From assembly GCA_029053015.1 (NCBI GenBank), contig JAIDHX010000046.1, forward strand, positions 1-64,000: a DNA stretch of 64,000 bases, read 5' to 3'. The notes under the pieces are model-generated. The model saw only the letters and a program-made list of their open reading frames with translations, made no database searches and was not told the origin of the DNA. The position numbers were made by a program, and so were the translations under genes. Source of the stretch: Lachnospiraceae bacterium. Lineage in GTDB: Bacteria > Bacillota > Clostridia > Lachnospirales > Lachnospiraceae. Positions 1-8,128 of this stretch are shown here, in pieces; the first letter of the stretch is position 1; each line of letters opens with the position of its first letter.

Positions 1-111
1 TTATCAAATATCCTGCAGGGACAAGCAATAGGACTTATTATTTTGGCAATAGGAATCAATCTGCTGTTAAAATCCGCTAAAATGTGTAATCAATCAGAAC
101 CACTTGTATAA
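1..111 (+). CDS. C-terminal end of a membrane protein (partial)
   Basis: The frame is open from base 1 to a TAA at 109-111, giving the last 36 residues of a protein that begins outside the window. The fragment contains a hydrophobic stretch (GLIILAIGINLLL) followed by a short polar tail, as in a final transmembrane helix. The stop lies in the loop of a terminator-like hairpin, which supports a real gene end. The family cannot be named from so little sequence. Confidence 0.45.
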   Translation, partial: LSNILQGQAIGLIILAIGINLLLKSAKMCNQSEPLV

Positions 112-122
112 CAGGTGGTTTT
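98..122 (+). terminator. Hairpin at the end of the partial membrane gene
   Basis: A 10-bp stem (98-107 with 111-120) with a three-base loop is followed by a short T run. It sits across the stop codon of the upstream partial gene, so it probably terminates that transcript. Confidence 0.5.
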
Positions 123-310
123 GATGCGTTTATGATTACTGTCAATTAGTCAGGCATATGAAAGGATGCTCCGACGGGGATGAGTTCAAGACCTGCAGAT
201 CCCAATATCCCCTTTGTTTTGCTGATCCTACCATCCCTTTCCATTTCGTAGTTGCTTTTCACCCAATTCAGAGTTAACATACACCAACCGCGAAAGGAGG
301 AAACGTTCTT

Positions 311-618
311 ATGGACAAAAATTCTACATTGTACCAACTGATGAGTATGCGCATGAATGACATCATGAACGGGATCACGGAACAGGATGAGGACTACCAG
401 GCACTGCTCAAGAAGTTGACAGATACTCTGGCAGTCTGGAGTTCCTGCATCTCCCGGAGGAAACCATGGAACTGATCGACCGCTATGGGAGCGGGTACAA
501 CACTATCGGGAGCCGCTATGGGATGCTGGCATATATGCTGGGGTTTTCCGACTGCCGGGAGCTGCTCTTAGACCCGGCACATCCCGGAAAGGAGGTGCTG
601 ACTGATGGACTCTTATAA
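311..618 (+). pseudogene. Frameshifted DUF6809-like mobile-element protein
   Basis: An ATG at 311 behind GAAAGGAGG opens a frame that ends at a TGA near 473. The rest of the protein continues in another frame from about 430 to a TAA at 616-618 (LIDRYGSGYNTIGSRYGMLAYMLGF region split over two frames). Joined, the parts give a roughly 100-residue helical protein of the kind common beside conjugation genes in Clostridia. The length and pattern resemble DUF6809; that assignment is from memory of the family and tentative. At least one frameshift near 430-450 makes it a pseudogene. It overlaps the next fragment by 14 bases, as in an ancestral operon. Confidence 0.5.
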
Positions 619-793
619 CCTTTCCTACACCCCTGGGTTTGAACAGCAGAAAAGGCTCTCCGACCTTGCCAGGCGGTGCAGGGAAATAAGCGGCTGGGGT
701 GTGCAGGAACTTCTCCAGCATGCCGCCACCGCTAACTACAAGGCTGACATTGACTTAAAGCAGGAATTCATGGATAAGATTATCTTAAAGTGA
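605..793 (+). pseudogene. Truncated N-terminus of an integrative-element protein
   Basis: The reading frame gives 62 residues starting MDSYNLSYTPGFEQQ and then loses similarity to its relative after about residue 53. The same segment recurs at 2277-2425, where the family continues for about 130 more residues. The copy here therefore looks like the front end of a longer helical protein typical of clostridial integrative elements, cut off by a rearrangement near 770. It starts inside the end of the preceding pseudogene. Function unknown. Confidence 0.5.
617..766 (+). repeat. Imperfect direct repeat, copy 1 (second copy 2277-2425)
   Basis: About 150 bases from aacctttcctacaccc onward recur at 2277-2425 with scattered substitutions and small indels. 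Both copies encode the N-terminal part of the same mobile-element protein family. Two related elements, or two modules of one, have therefore contributed to this locus. Confidence 0.65.
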
Positions 794-1290
794 TTCCTTC
801 ACTGCATACGCCACCCGCCCTTTAACCTGCACACATTTCGACCCTGCCCGCCACCTCTGGTTTCCTCTCCATTTTGGGCTGCCCTGCACTTCCTGCCAGC
901 ATGGTTGAAGGCTGTTTTTGCCAAATCACCTCAGACAGGGCTAAAAGGGTTCCCGGCGGTCTGTTTATCCACTTTTTCCAAACAAAGCCACAAATCGCCA
1001 CACGGACGTCCACAGGGGGTAACACAGCCTTCCGGCTCCCTATCCGTACTCACCAATTCCATAGCAGCCAGGGATTGGAGAAGTACTGCCATATTTACAG
1101 AAATAGAAAAAAGGCGCCCATCTTTCGACAAAACGCCTTGTCCCTGTTTCAGTCACTGCCAACTCTGCTGTCATAACACCCTAAACCTCAGTATGCAACG
1201 CAATCCCTGCTTGTTTTCAGTTAATAATTACTGGCCTGCTTTCGCAGAGATTTGTTTTCTTTCTGGTTTTGTTTAGTTTTTTTCTTACAC
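794..1290. other. Intergenic stretch, no gene recognised
   Basis: About 500 bases without a convincing coding frame: the open frames overlap each other, lack ribosome binding sites and give unordered Pro/Ser/Cys-rich products. It lies between a truncated mobile-element gene and the terminator of the displaced tRNA fragment, so it is probably eroded accessory DNA. Confidence 0.5.
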
Positions 1291-1321
1291 AAAAAGCCCG
1301 CAAACACGAATGTTTACGGGC
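1291..1321 (-). terminator. Terminator behind the displaced tRNA-Asn 3' fragment
   Basis: The stem 1296-1306 with 1311-1321 and a TTCG tetraloop on the minus strand is followed by five T. It matches the tRNA-Asn terminator at 7945-7974 in layout, with a paired change at the stem base (G-C here, A-T there). This is what a displaced original tRNA 3' end would carry. Confidence 0.7.
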
Positions 1322-1325
1322 TTTA

Positions 1326-1386
1326 CTCCCCGAGTAGGGCTCGAACCTACAACCCCGCGGTTAACAGCCGCGTGCTCTACCATTGA
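1326..1386 (-). pseudogene. Truncated tRNA-Asn (3' 61 bases), element end
   Basis: These 61 bases are identical to the 3' part of the intact tRNA-Asn gene at 7984-8055, including the GTT anticodon loop and T arm. The first 11 bases of the tRNA (5' acceptor strand and start of the D arm) are missing and replaced by unrelated sequence, so no cloverleaf can form. The fragment is best read as the displaced chromosomal tRNA 3' end, i.e. the distal attachment site of an integrated element. Confidence 0.8.
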
Positions 1387-1389
1387 TTG

Positions 1390-1854
1390 ATATGCAACCG
1401 GAATATCTAAAGAGGCATTCCCCATATATTTTCTCCTGTTCGACACTACTCCCCGGGGCAGGCGCAGGGTGCGCCCATAGGCAGCAGACACAGACCAGCC
1501 CTGGCTTAAGGCCGTCATGGGGATTCCACCCTTCCGAGGCTCTCTCCGAACCGCCCTCATTGCGTGTTCCCGCTCCTGCGGGGCTGTGACTGGACGGAAG
1601 TATCATTATAGGCTGTCCATGTCATGGCAGACGACCCGCCACAGGCCGCTTTGCCTAAATTATTCACGGAGTACCATATGAAGTCCACATGTTAAATTTA
1701 TGGTGCCTCAGCATGATTACCGGAGATTTGATCTCTGTTTCTCCTGAAAAAAATAGACATTCCTTTGGCATTTTTCTGTTTTCTGAAGCTGTTATAGTGC
1801 ACCTACTGTCCTCAGCATAGCTATGACTGCAGTTTCTGAATGTTTGCGAGTGTT
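1390..1854. other. Left end of the element, no gene recognised
   Basis: About 460 bases with no frame that has a start site, ribosome binding site and sensible composition. Integrases often sit next to such an attachment repeat, but no recombinase motif can be read here on either strand. Confidence 0.45.
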
Positions 1855-2205
1855 TCACAAAATTTCTGTCACTTTTTCTCCGTAGGTTTTCTCCCACTCT
1901 GCACGAGCAGCCTTATAATCAAGATACTCGCTCTTGGCTACTTTAAATTCCGTATAAAACGCCTGCACAAAATCAAATTTGTATTCCTTCACAATAGATG
2001 AAAGCTGCCTTTTCATATTTAAAATCCGGGTGTCAATCCCGTCAATCTCCTGTTGCAACTCCTTACGCCTTCCCCTTTTGAAGATACCCGCGCATCCAGA
2101 TAATTCCTTTTTCAGCTTATTCCGCTTTTTCTCACGTTCAAAAATTGCCTCAATCTGTTCCTTGAGTTTGCTGTCGATTTCTTTTAGGCAGGGATATTTA
2201 CCTGC
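1855..2205 (-). pseudogene. C-terminal fragment of a MobA/MobL-type mobilization protein
   Basis: The minus-strand frame can be read from about 2205 down to the stop at 1855. It gives a highly charged helical segment ending in MKRQLSSIVKEYKFDFVQAF and EYLDYKAARAEWEKTYG. This pattern resembles the C-terminal coiled region of MobA/MobL-like plasmid mobilization proteins in Clostridia (recalled, not searched). No N-terminal relaxase motifs (HUH histidines) precede it, and the sequence upstream belongs to another gene on the other strand, so it is a remnant. Confidence 0.45.
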
Positions 2206-2276
2206 AAATACAGAGGGCTTTGGCTACGACAGTCTTTATGTCCCCGTCATTTCCCGATTCGGATTTACAATAAGCA

Positions 2277-2425
2277 AACCTTTCCTACACCCTTGGATTT
2301 GAACATCAAAAAGGTTCTCCGACCTTGCCAGACGGTGCAGGGGAATAAACGGCTGGGACGTGCAGGAGTTTCTCCAGCATGCGGTTACTGCTAACTACAA
2401 GGCTGACATTGACCTGAAACTTGAT
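2277..2425 (+). repeat. Imperfect direct repeat, copy 2 (first copy 617-766)
   Basis: Second copy of the roughly 150-base segment described at 617-766. This copy carries an extra frameshift near its start but runs into the downstream body of the gene, which the first copy lacks. Confidence 0.65.
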
Positions 2426-2851
2426 TTTCTGGAGGACGAAGTAATCCGGCTAGAAAATCAGTTCTGCATCCGAACAGCTAGGGAGCAGCTGTGTATCAGC
2501 GATGAGGAACATGCCGCCTGTCAGCGGGTCGCGGATACATTCAGTGAGATTATGAGATATACAGTGCTGACCTTTTGGTCCTTGACACCGGCAGGTACGG
2601 CTTTGTGAAACTCCAGTATTTCCACCCTCCCTTTGGGTATGACGAGACCGGCATCTCAACATCCGGCAGGGACCTGTTCAACGATCTGTGGAATGAGTGG
2701 ATCCCCCTCCGGCTCCTTGCCCTTACCAAAGGCACACCCATGGCAGACCTGGACTATCAGGATATGTTCCAGTGCCTGCCTGCGGAAAAACAGTAGGAAT
2801 TTACGGATAAGCGAAACTATTTCCTTGACCGTTCCTGGATCACCCTCTGAG
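2287..2851 (+). pseudogene. Frameshifted integrative-element accessory gene
   Basis: Three frames read in turn give one protein. They are a start-like segment (2287-2350), a middle part with KADIDLKLDFLEDEVIRLENQ (2370-2560), and a C-terminal part with GRYGFVKLQYFHPPFGYDE and KGTPMADLDYQDMFQCLP (2575-2795), with an in-frame TAG before the last motif. The product would be about 185 residues and matches a conserved hypothetical protein that accompanies conjugation genes in clostridial elements. At least two frameshifts and a stop show it is dead. No function is known. Confidence 0.5.
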
Positions 2852-2884
2852 GGCACCTTATGAACATAAACGAACGGATCAAAC

Positions 2885-3745
2885 AGGGCGGCTCTCTCAT
2901 CATCGGCTATAACAGAAAGAGAATCAAATCTCTTTCCTGCAGCCTCTGTCCGTTCCTCCAGCTACCCATAGTCCTTCACACCGTTTTCAGTCAGGAAGTT
3001 GATTGTCTTTGCTACTTCTTTCAGATTGAAAACTTTCGCCCATTGTTCATAGCCTTTGCCTTTTCCAGCCTGGAGTTTCGTCCGGATATCCAACAGGAGG
3101 TTTACCCTCCTGGGATCTCCCTGGCGCTTTTCCTCTGCAGGAGTTCTGGAATTGGTCGCTGTCTTCTGATGCCCTGCAGCTTTCCTGGATCCCGCTGTTT
3201 TCTGTCCCTCTTCTGCATTCCTTTCCCCGTCTGTATTCTGCCTGTCCGCCGCTTTCTGGTTTCCTGCTGTTCCGTCGCGCCCCGGTTTCCTGCCGCTTCC
3301 TGTTTCTCCCCTGTTTCCCATCTTCCTGCCATATCCTGGCTTACTGTTTCCTGAGTACGGGTGCCGCCTATCCCCTCATGTAAGACTTCTTCTGTGTACC
3401 CCTACCCCAGGCGGAAGGAACGTGTGAATCTTTCCTGCCCCTGGGCACGGAATTCCAGCGATTTCCCCTCCACTTTACCTCGTACCCCTCTGCTCTCATG
3501 CGGGAAAGGAATTCCTCATAATCACCACAGCCGGGAAGCAGGCGGTCAATGTCCTGCCGCAGTCGCTCCTTGTAGCTGCGTCCCCGCTTTGCCGCCGCCT
3601 TTTCCGGATACCGGATAGTGCTGTTCTGCTTTGCCCCTTTTTCTTCCTCCTCCCCGATGATGGAATAGCCATGTTCCCTGCAGATCTGGTCATTAAGTCT
3701 GCGCAGGGCGAAGGAGGAATTCTTGAAGTTCTTGAATTTCCCGTT
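2885..3745 (-). pseudogene. Broken relaxase (MobA/VirD2-type), C-terminal two thirds
   Basis: Minus-strand frames preserve successive relaxase segments. These are SFALRRLNDQICREHGYSII near 3715-3660, a YKERLRQDIDRLLPG and EEFLSRMRAEGYEVKWRG block near 3590-3480, and a C-terminal piece with KGKGYEQWAKVFNLKEVAKT near 3040-2970. They lie in different frames, with a stop shortly after DYG at 2962. The N-terminal HUH endonuclease part is absent; in its place are two cargo genes, while mobC, which normally precedes the relaxase directly, lies beyond them at 7011-7349. The gene was therefore interrupted and part-deleted by the cargo, then decayed. Confidence 0.7.
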
Positions 3746-3756
3746 ACATTCAAAAT

Positions 3757-5952
3757 TCACATAAGTACAGTAAACACGTGCATTTTCTGTAACATCTCTT
3801 CCCGTCGATATACCATCTCATGATGACAAATATTGGCAGTGTTTACCTTTTCCATCTTAAGTTCTTTTACAATCTCATAGTTAAACAGCTCACTATCCAA
3901 ATACTGTTTTAAATACTCTTCCACTTTCGCAAAGAATTTCTGTCCTTGTTTCGTATATGCATAAATTACCAAACAAGTAACAGGAACACCTTGCGTATCA
4001 TAGTTTTTCAACATCCGGTTCATATGATCATCAAGTTTTGTTTTGTTGATAGAGTCTATTTTCAATGCTTCTTGGATTGCAAATTGGCTTCCATTTTGAT
4101 AAATTAAAATATCAATCTCACCAAGTTTATCTTCATTGCCAGATAGTCCCTGCACCTCTTCTCTATGAATATTTTCCTCACCATAGTAAGCTTTAAGAAA
4201 AAATGCAACTAGATTGTTGATAGATCCTTCTTCCCTTTTTTTTAATACATTTCCAATTTCATCAAATTCCCACTTATTATAAGGATCACTTTGAATTCCA
4301 CGAAACGCCGTTAACAGTTTACCGCATAAAACAGAATCCTTATCCACATTCCAGAATGATTCTGCCTTTTGTTTTATACTATTATAATACTGTTGCCAAT
4401 CAAATGCAGGCATATGGCGTATTGTCTTTTCCATCTGTTCTGCCAATACACAAATCTGCAACCTTTCCTCTTCTGTATAGAAATTATATATTTCATCAAA
4501 ATCACACCATGAATAGTCATCCTCTAATATTTTTGCACCACTATATGGAACAATACGTATATTGCCATCCCTATGGCCAGTCAAACTATGAAATAGACTC
4601 ATAAAATCATTAACTGCTTTACTTTGTTGATATTCTGACTTAGTCTTCATAATATTCAATAACAACTCAAATTTCCGTGAAACCAGGTTATTTGAGAACC
4701 AACGTGTTAATAATTCATATTCTTTATAATTCCAAGGAAGCTTTGGATATTCCAATAAAAGCCTTTTTCTCTCAAGAATATCCATGCAATACTTCTGATA
4801 GAAAGAGTTTATATGTTCTGCAACCATAAGAAATTCCCTCATACCACTATTATCATAATAAATTTCATCAAATATACCTATAAGCCGCTGTCTTTTCTTT
4901 TCATCCTTTGTAATAAGCAAGCTGCGATAAAACACAAGAAGGTATTCTTTCTGAATAAGGACTCCCGCAGAGAAATCTTTAGTGGTATCTATTAGAAGTG
5001 AGATTGCCTCTTCCTCTCGTCCACACAGTTGATAAAAAAGAGGTAGAAATACCTTCATCGCTTTTACACTATACTTATATGAAAAACCGCCAAAATATTT
5101 TATTATACGAATCATTTCACTCAAATAATCCGTCATAGTATTTGTAATGTATAATCGATATCCCAGTTCTTTTTCCAATATTTTTTGTATCATCTGAGCA
5201 TACTCACTATAATCAGACTCTGCCACCAGCTTCGGATCCAGCTCAATCAGCGGATTAACTGCACATGTTATCTTGGGATAATAGACACTCCCTAGTTCAC
5301 CTAAATAACCTTCAATTCTCATCCGCACAAGCGCCTCTTTAACCTTATCCTCACTACCAGCTTCTATAATATCCTTTGCGCACATAATCAGGTATGGAAA
5401 TGCATTTTCTTCCAGCTTATACATGTATTTTTCAATATTTGACTCATTATAAATCATTGGATACCAAACACCAATATTTCTCGCATCACTTCGAGCAATT
5501 TTTTTGAGAAAACCAAAATCATAGAGTTCCCACATATAATATTCAAATTGTTCATAACTCAAATCCAGAATAATATCTGATTCCTTTTGAAATTCACCAA
5601 GAAACTTATATATTTCATCGAAAACTTGTAAATCAGTTACTCGTTTTTGATAAAATTTATTTGCCATCCAAAGAATCATTTCACTATCAGGACACTGCCT
5701 TAGTTGCTCATCAAACCAGTTCTGAATGTCCGCTGAACAGAATATATCAACTATTTCACATATGACAACCAACATATCATACATACCATAAGTATTTAAA
5801 GTCACTAGAAACTCCTTAAAAGACTCCTCTTTCTCTTCGATTGACTGGCATATTTTTCTCGCGGTCCATAAAGAACCATATTGACCCAACTCTTCAATAA
5901 CCAATATAGTTCCCGAACCACATATCTTATCATAAAGGCTTATTTGTTCCAT
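3757..5952 (-). CDS. Large helical protein with C-terminal PD-(D/E)XK-like domain, putative defence
   Basis: This 731-residue cytosolic protein has no signal peptide or membrane segment. Residues about 1-560 are almost entirely predicted helix, rich in Leu, Ile, Tyr and Glu, with a repeat-like rhythm. Near the C-terminus GEIDILI (Asp614) and AIQEALK (Glu628, Lys631) resemble the D...ExK core of restriction-endonuclease-like domains, with the spacing after Glu one residue longer than the textbook form. I recall similar C-terminal domains in anti-phage NTPases, but there is no P-loop here. The gene is AT-rich compared with its surroundings and sits with a phosphatase-fold gene inside a relaxase remnant. 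The start has a modest AGAGAG site. Function is inferred only; the family is unrecognised. Confidence 0.7.
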   Translation of the reverse strand: MEQISLYDKICGSGTILVIEELGQYGSLWTARKICQSIEEKEESFKEFLVTLNTYGMYDMLVVICEIVDIFCSADIQNWFDEQLRQCPDSEMILWMANKFYQKRVTDLQVFDEIYKFLGEFQKESDIILDLSYEQFEYYMWELYDFGFLKKIARSDARNIGVWYPMIYNESNIEKYMYKLEENAFPYLIMCAKDIIEAGSEDKVKEALVRMRIEGYLGELGSVYYPKITCAVNPLIELDPKLVAESDYSEYAQMIQKILEKELGYRLYITNTMTDYLSEMIRIIKYFGGFSYKYSVKAMKVFLPLFYQLCGREEEAISLLIDTTKDFSAGVLIQKEYLLVFYRSLLITKDEKKRQRLIGIFDEIYYDNSGMREFLMVAEHINSFYQKYCMDILERKRLLLEYPKLPWNYKEYELLTRWFSNNLVSRKFELLLNIMKTKSEYQQSKAVNDFMSLFHSLTGHRDGNIRIVPYSGAKILEDDYSWCDFDEIYNFYTEEERLQICVLAEQMEKTIRHMPAFDWQQYYNSIKQKAESFWNVDKDSVLCGKLLTAFRGIQSDPYNKWEFDEIGNVLKKREEGSINNLVAFFLKAYYGEENIHREEVQGLSGNEDKLGEIDILIYQNGSQFAIQEALKIDSINKTKLDDHMNRMLKNYDTQGVPVTCLVIYAYTKQGQKFFAKVEEYLKQYLDSELFNYEIVKELKMEKVNTANICHHEMVYRREEMLQKMHVFTVLM

Positions 5953-6047
5953 AATGATATCTCTCTTTTCAGTTTACAAACACGATATATCATAATATTA
6001 AATAGATTCAAATTGAATGGTTCATTATACAGTCAAGATTTGCTACA

Positions 6048-6875
6048 CTAAAATGAAAATTCTGCACTTAATATGGCATGATCTGGGTATGGAGCAGGAA
6101 TCTGATTCTCTGGTTTCTCCCATCCATATTTGGTCTGAAAATTTGTTCCCCATTTATAAATTTTAGGTTCTCTATTAACAAAGGAACGATAATATGGCTT
6201 AACTTCAAAGTCACTTATTCCCTTTACTATAAAATGATCCAAGGCAAAACAATAATCATCTTGACTATTTACATCTCTCGCCCAACTAGCCCCCTCAGGA
6301 GTTTTTCTAATATAACTGTCTCTTATAATATTGTCAATTGCAGTTATATTCCACCTATCTTTATCAACAAAGCTTCGTCTATTACAATTAAAATCACCCG
6401 CAATGATAACATTTCCATCTGGAATAGATCCTAAAACAAGTTGAAACTGATTTAATTTTTCTTTATCAGAAATATTCATAGCATGAATCCTTAGCCCAAC
6501 TATAGTAAATAACTCATCAGAATTCTTCACTTGACATTTCAGTATCAAGTTGTCTGGTGCTGTATGGCCCTTTGCCAAAAAAGAAAAATATGATATAACC
6601 TCGATTTTCTCTCTATTAACTGCTATAATTACATCATTGTTGCCTACCTGATCATTATTACTTGAAAGCAGTAAATATTTATCCGAATTAAAGGCATCTG
6701 AGCAAACTTTCTTCCAATTAGAAGTTCTCTTACTGCATTCAGTAATTATAGCAATATCGGAATGTTGATTTCTTATTTCCTCAGCCACCCAGATAGGCAT
6801 TGGCATCCTTGAATGGCCCAGCCTATGGTTTATATTCCATTCTATTATCTTCAAAATATCTTTCATCCCTTCCAT
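6048..6875 (-). CDS. Endonuclease/exonuclease/phosphatase-fold enzyme
   Basis: The 275-residue product carries the ordered motifs of the DNase I/exonuclease III/phosphatase fold. They are IIEWNIN near residue 12, ITE (metal-binding Glu) near 41, GLRIHA near 130, GDFN near 156, LDH near 213, and a terminal PDHAIL near 265. All catalytic positions appear intact, so it should hydrolyse a phosphodiester or phosphomonoester with Mg2+. There is no signal peptide, so it acts in the cytosol. It lies 95 bases upstream of the 731-residue gene on the same strand in the same AT-rich cargo. The pair may be co-transcribed and could act together. The substrate is unknown. The start could be three codons further in. 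Confidence 0.8.
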   Translation of the reverse strand: MEGMKDILKIIEWNINHRLGHSRMPMPIWVAEEIRNQHSDIAIITECSKRTSNWKKVCSDAFNSDKYLLLSSNNDQVGNNDVIIAVNREKIEVISYFSFLAKGHTAPDNLILKCQVKNSDELFTIVGLRIHAMNISDKEKLNQFQLVLGSIPDGNVIIAGDFNCNRRSFVDKDRWNITAIDNIIRDSYIRKTPEGASWARDVNSQDDYCFALDHFIVKGISDFEVKPYYRSFVNREPKIYKWGTNFQTKYGWEKPENQIPAPYPDHAILSAEFSF

Positions 6876-7010
6876 ACTTTCTAAATGGTTTTCTAAAGAA
6901 AAATTATCACTTGAAGAGATCCAAGAGATAGAGCATTATTTATCGCACTGATTGTAACATGGACAACTTTGAGCGTCAATGCACATTCCGTGAAATCATC
7001 AGTCCCCTGC

Positions 7011-7349
7011 CTACAACTTTACAAATCTCCCCACCAGCAACGCCACCTCCTTCTGTACCTCTACATACCCTTTCCGCAGGTCCTCAACGTCCTCCCCATA
7101 GAGGTTCCTAATCTCACTGCACCTGCGGGCGATCTGGTTCACATTGTTGGAGATGGAGCGGAGGATCTTTATCAGCTCCTTCACACTCCCCATATCCAGG
7201 TGGATGACATAGCCGTCCACCGCCATCTTGCGCAGGTAGGCCCGCTTGTTGCCAGTGCCAGCCTGTTCCATCTTCTGTTCAATCAAGGCCATCTCCTCCG
7301 GGGATACCTTGAAGTAAAGCCCAACCGTGCGCCCTTCATCCTGCCTCAT
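7011..7349 (-). CDS. mobC: MobC-like relaxosome accessory protein
   Basis: The 112-residue protein begins with a ribbon-helix-helix-like strand (RTVGLYFKVSPEEMALIEQKM), followed by NKRAYLRKMAVDGYVI. It ends in a helix with SNNVNQIARRCSEI, the hallmark of bacterial MobC mobilization proteins. MobC assists the relaxase at oriT. The start follows GGGAGG by seven bases. In intact elements the relaxase gene follows directly; here the next genes are cargo, and the relaxase remnant appears only 3.3 kb further on. Confidence 0.8.
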   Translation of the reverse strand: MRQDEGRTVGLYFKVSPEEMALIEQKMEQAGTGNKRAYLRKMAVDGYVIHLDMGSVKELIKILRSISNNVNQIARRCSEIRNLYGEDVEDLRKGYVEVQKEVALLVGRFVKL

Positions 7350-7428
7350 CCTACCGCCTCCCTTTCCATTCTCCTCCCTGCGCCGGGGTTTGCCGGTGTC
7401 GGAGGCTCATAATATTCCTTCAATGCTT

Positions 7429-7668
7429 TCAGGATGGACGGCCTGGTTCCCGGATCAGCCCATGTTTCCTGTTTTTCCTCCCTTTCCTCATCCGCATCTT
7501 TACCATCTTCCTTTCAATGGTAAGCCTGCCCTGTTCACATTTCACTGTCAGCTTGTCTCCTATGGAAAAACCAATATCGTCCAGCCATTGGCCCTGTATC
7601 GTGATCCTGGGAACCGGAGTATAATCTTTCGTACTCCCCTTGTAAACCGTTATTTTTCTTTCTTCCAT
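7429..7668 (-). CDS. SymE-like protein
   Basis: The 79-residue product contains TPVPRITIQGQWLDDIGFSI and GDKLTVKCEQGRLTIER at residues 17-53, the AbrB-like swapped-hairpin fold of SymE-type toxins. The basic tail (KMRMRKGRKNRK) may reflect drift or a shifted frame. SymE relatives are frequent in clostridial conjugative elements; in E. coli SymE is an SOS-linked toxin repressed by an antisense RNA. Here it lies 80 bases upstream of mobC on the same strand, with ribosome binding site GGAGGAAGG. Whether it is toxic is not shown by the sequence. Confidence 0.7.
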   Translation of the reverse strand: MEERKITVYKGSTKDYTPVPRITIQGQWLDDIGFSIGDKLTVKCEQGRLTIERKMVKMRMRKGRKNRKHGLIREPGRPS

Positions 7669-7944
7669 ACAATCCTTCCTCCCATGTTTCTGTCATTCCT
7701 GCCATGCAGGATAATCTCCTGTCCCATCCCATGGCATTTGGCAATGCTGCCTCCAGACCGTATATCCTGCCTCTCCGCCTCCTTTGTACCGTCTGGTTTT
7801 GAATCATGTTTATTGTACCCTCACCGGAACAGGATCCCACCAGAGAACGCAGTTCCGGTCTGTTTTTCGGTTACCACTCACATGCCTGCTTTTGCAGCCA
7901 TGCGCACTATCTTCTTACATTTTAAAGTGTTTTCCAGAACGTCA

Positions 7945-7974
7945 AAAGACCCGCAAACACTGATGTTTACGGGT
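7945..7974 (-). terminator. tRNA-Asn terminator
   Basis: An 11-bp stem (7949-7959 with 7964-7974) and a four-base loop, followed by TCTTTTG on the minus strand, lie 10 bases past the tRNA 3' end. Confidence 0.75.
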
Positions 7975-7983
7975 TTTCCCTAA

Positions 7984-8055
7984 CTCCCCGAGTAGGGCTC
8001 GAACCTACAACCCCGCGGTTAACAGCCGCGTGCTCTACCATTGAGCTATCGAGGA
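7984..8055 (-). tRNA. tRNA-Asn (anticodon GTT)
   Basis: The 72-base gene folds as a cloverleaf with a 7-bp acceptor stem (TCCTCGA/TCGGGGA), D arm AGCTCAATGGTAGAGC, anticodon arm CGCGGCTGTTAACCGCG and T arm GTAGGTTCGAGCCCTAC. The discriminator base is G, as expected for tRNA-Asn, and CCA is not encoded. Its 3' 61 bases are duplicated at 1326-1386, marking it as the integration target of the element to its left. The intact copy keeps a consensus promoter on its 5' side, so the insertion preserved tRNA function. Confidence 0.95.
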
Positions 8056-8083
8056 AAGCTGGCATTTTCTGCCTTCGATGTTA

Positions 8084-8112
8084 ATTATAGTAACTGCTTT
8101 GTCTTCTGTCAA
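8084..8112 (-). promoter_or_regulatory. tRNA-Asn promoter
   Basis: Perfect sigma-A boxes on the minus strand: TTGACA at 8107-8112 and TATAAT at 8084-8089 with a 17-base spacer. Transcription would start about 20 bases before the tRNA. Confidence 0.9.
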
Positions 8113-8128
8113 TAGGATGCGGCAAAAA

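Larger units (their letters stand above)
1326..8044. mobile_element. Decayed mobilizable element integrated at tRNA-Asn
   Basis: A 61-bp perfect direct repeat of the tRNA-Asn 3' end marks both ends. Between the repeats lie mobC, a SymE-like gene, remnants of at least one relaxase on the minus strand, a broken accessory gene on the plus strand, and two intact AT-rich cargo genes. This content is that of an integrative mobilizable element. No tyrosine or serine integrase is visible, and the relaxase is broken, so the element is probably immobile unless helped in trans. Remnants of a related element continue to the left of 1326, suggesting repeated insertions at the same tRNA. Confidence 0.65.

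Noticed and set aside
874-1276. Overlapping plus-strand open frames of about 100-120 codons
   Set aside because: They have no ribosome binding site, no domain and low-complexity composition in eroded element DNA.
1326-1386. A second functional tRNA-Asn gene
   Set aside because: The first 11 bases, including the 5' acceptor strand, are missing and no promoter precedes it.
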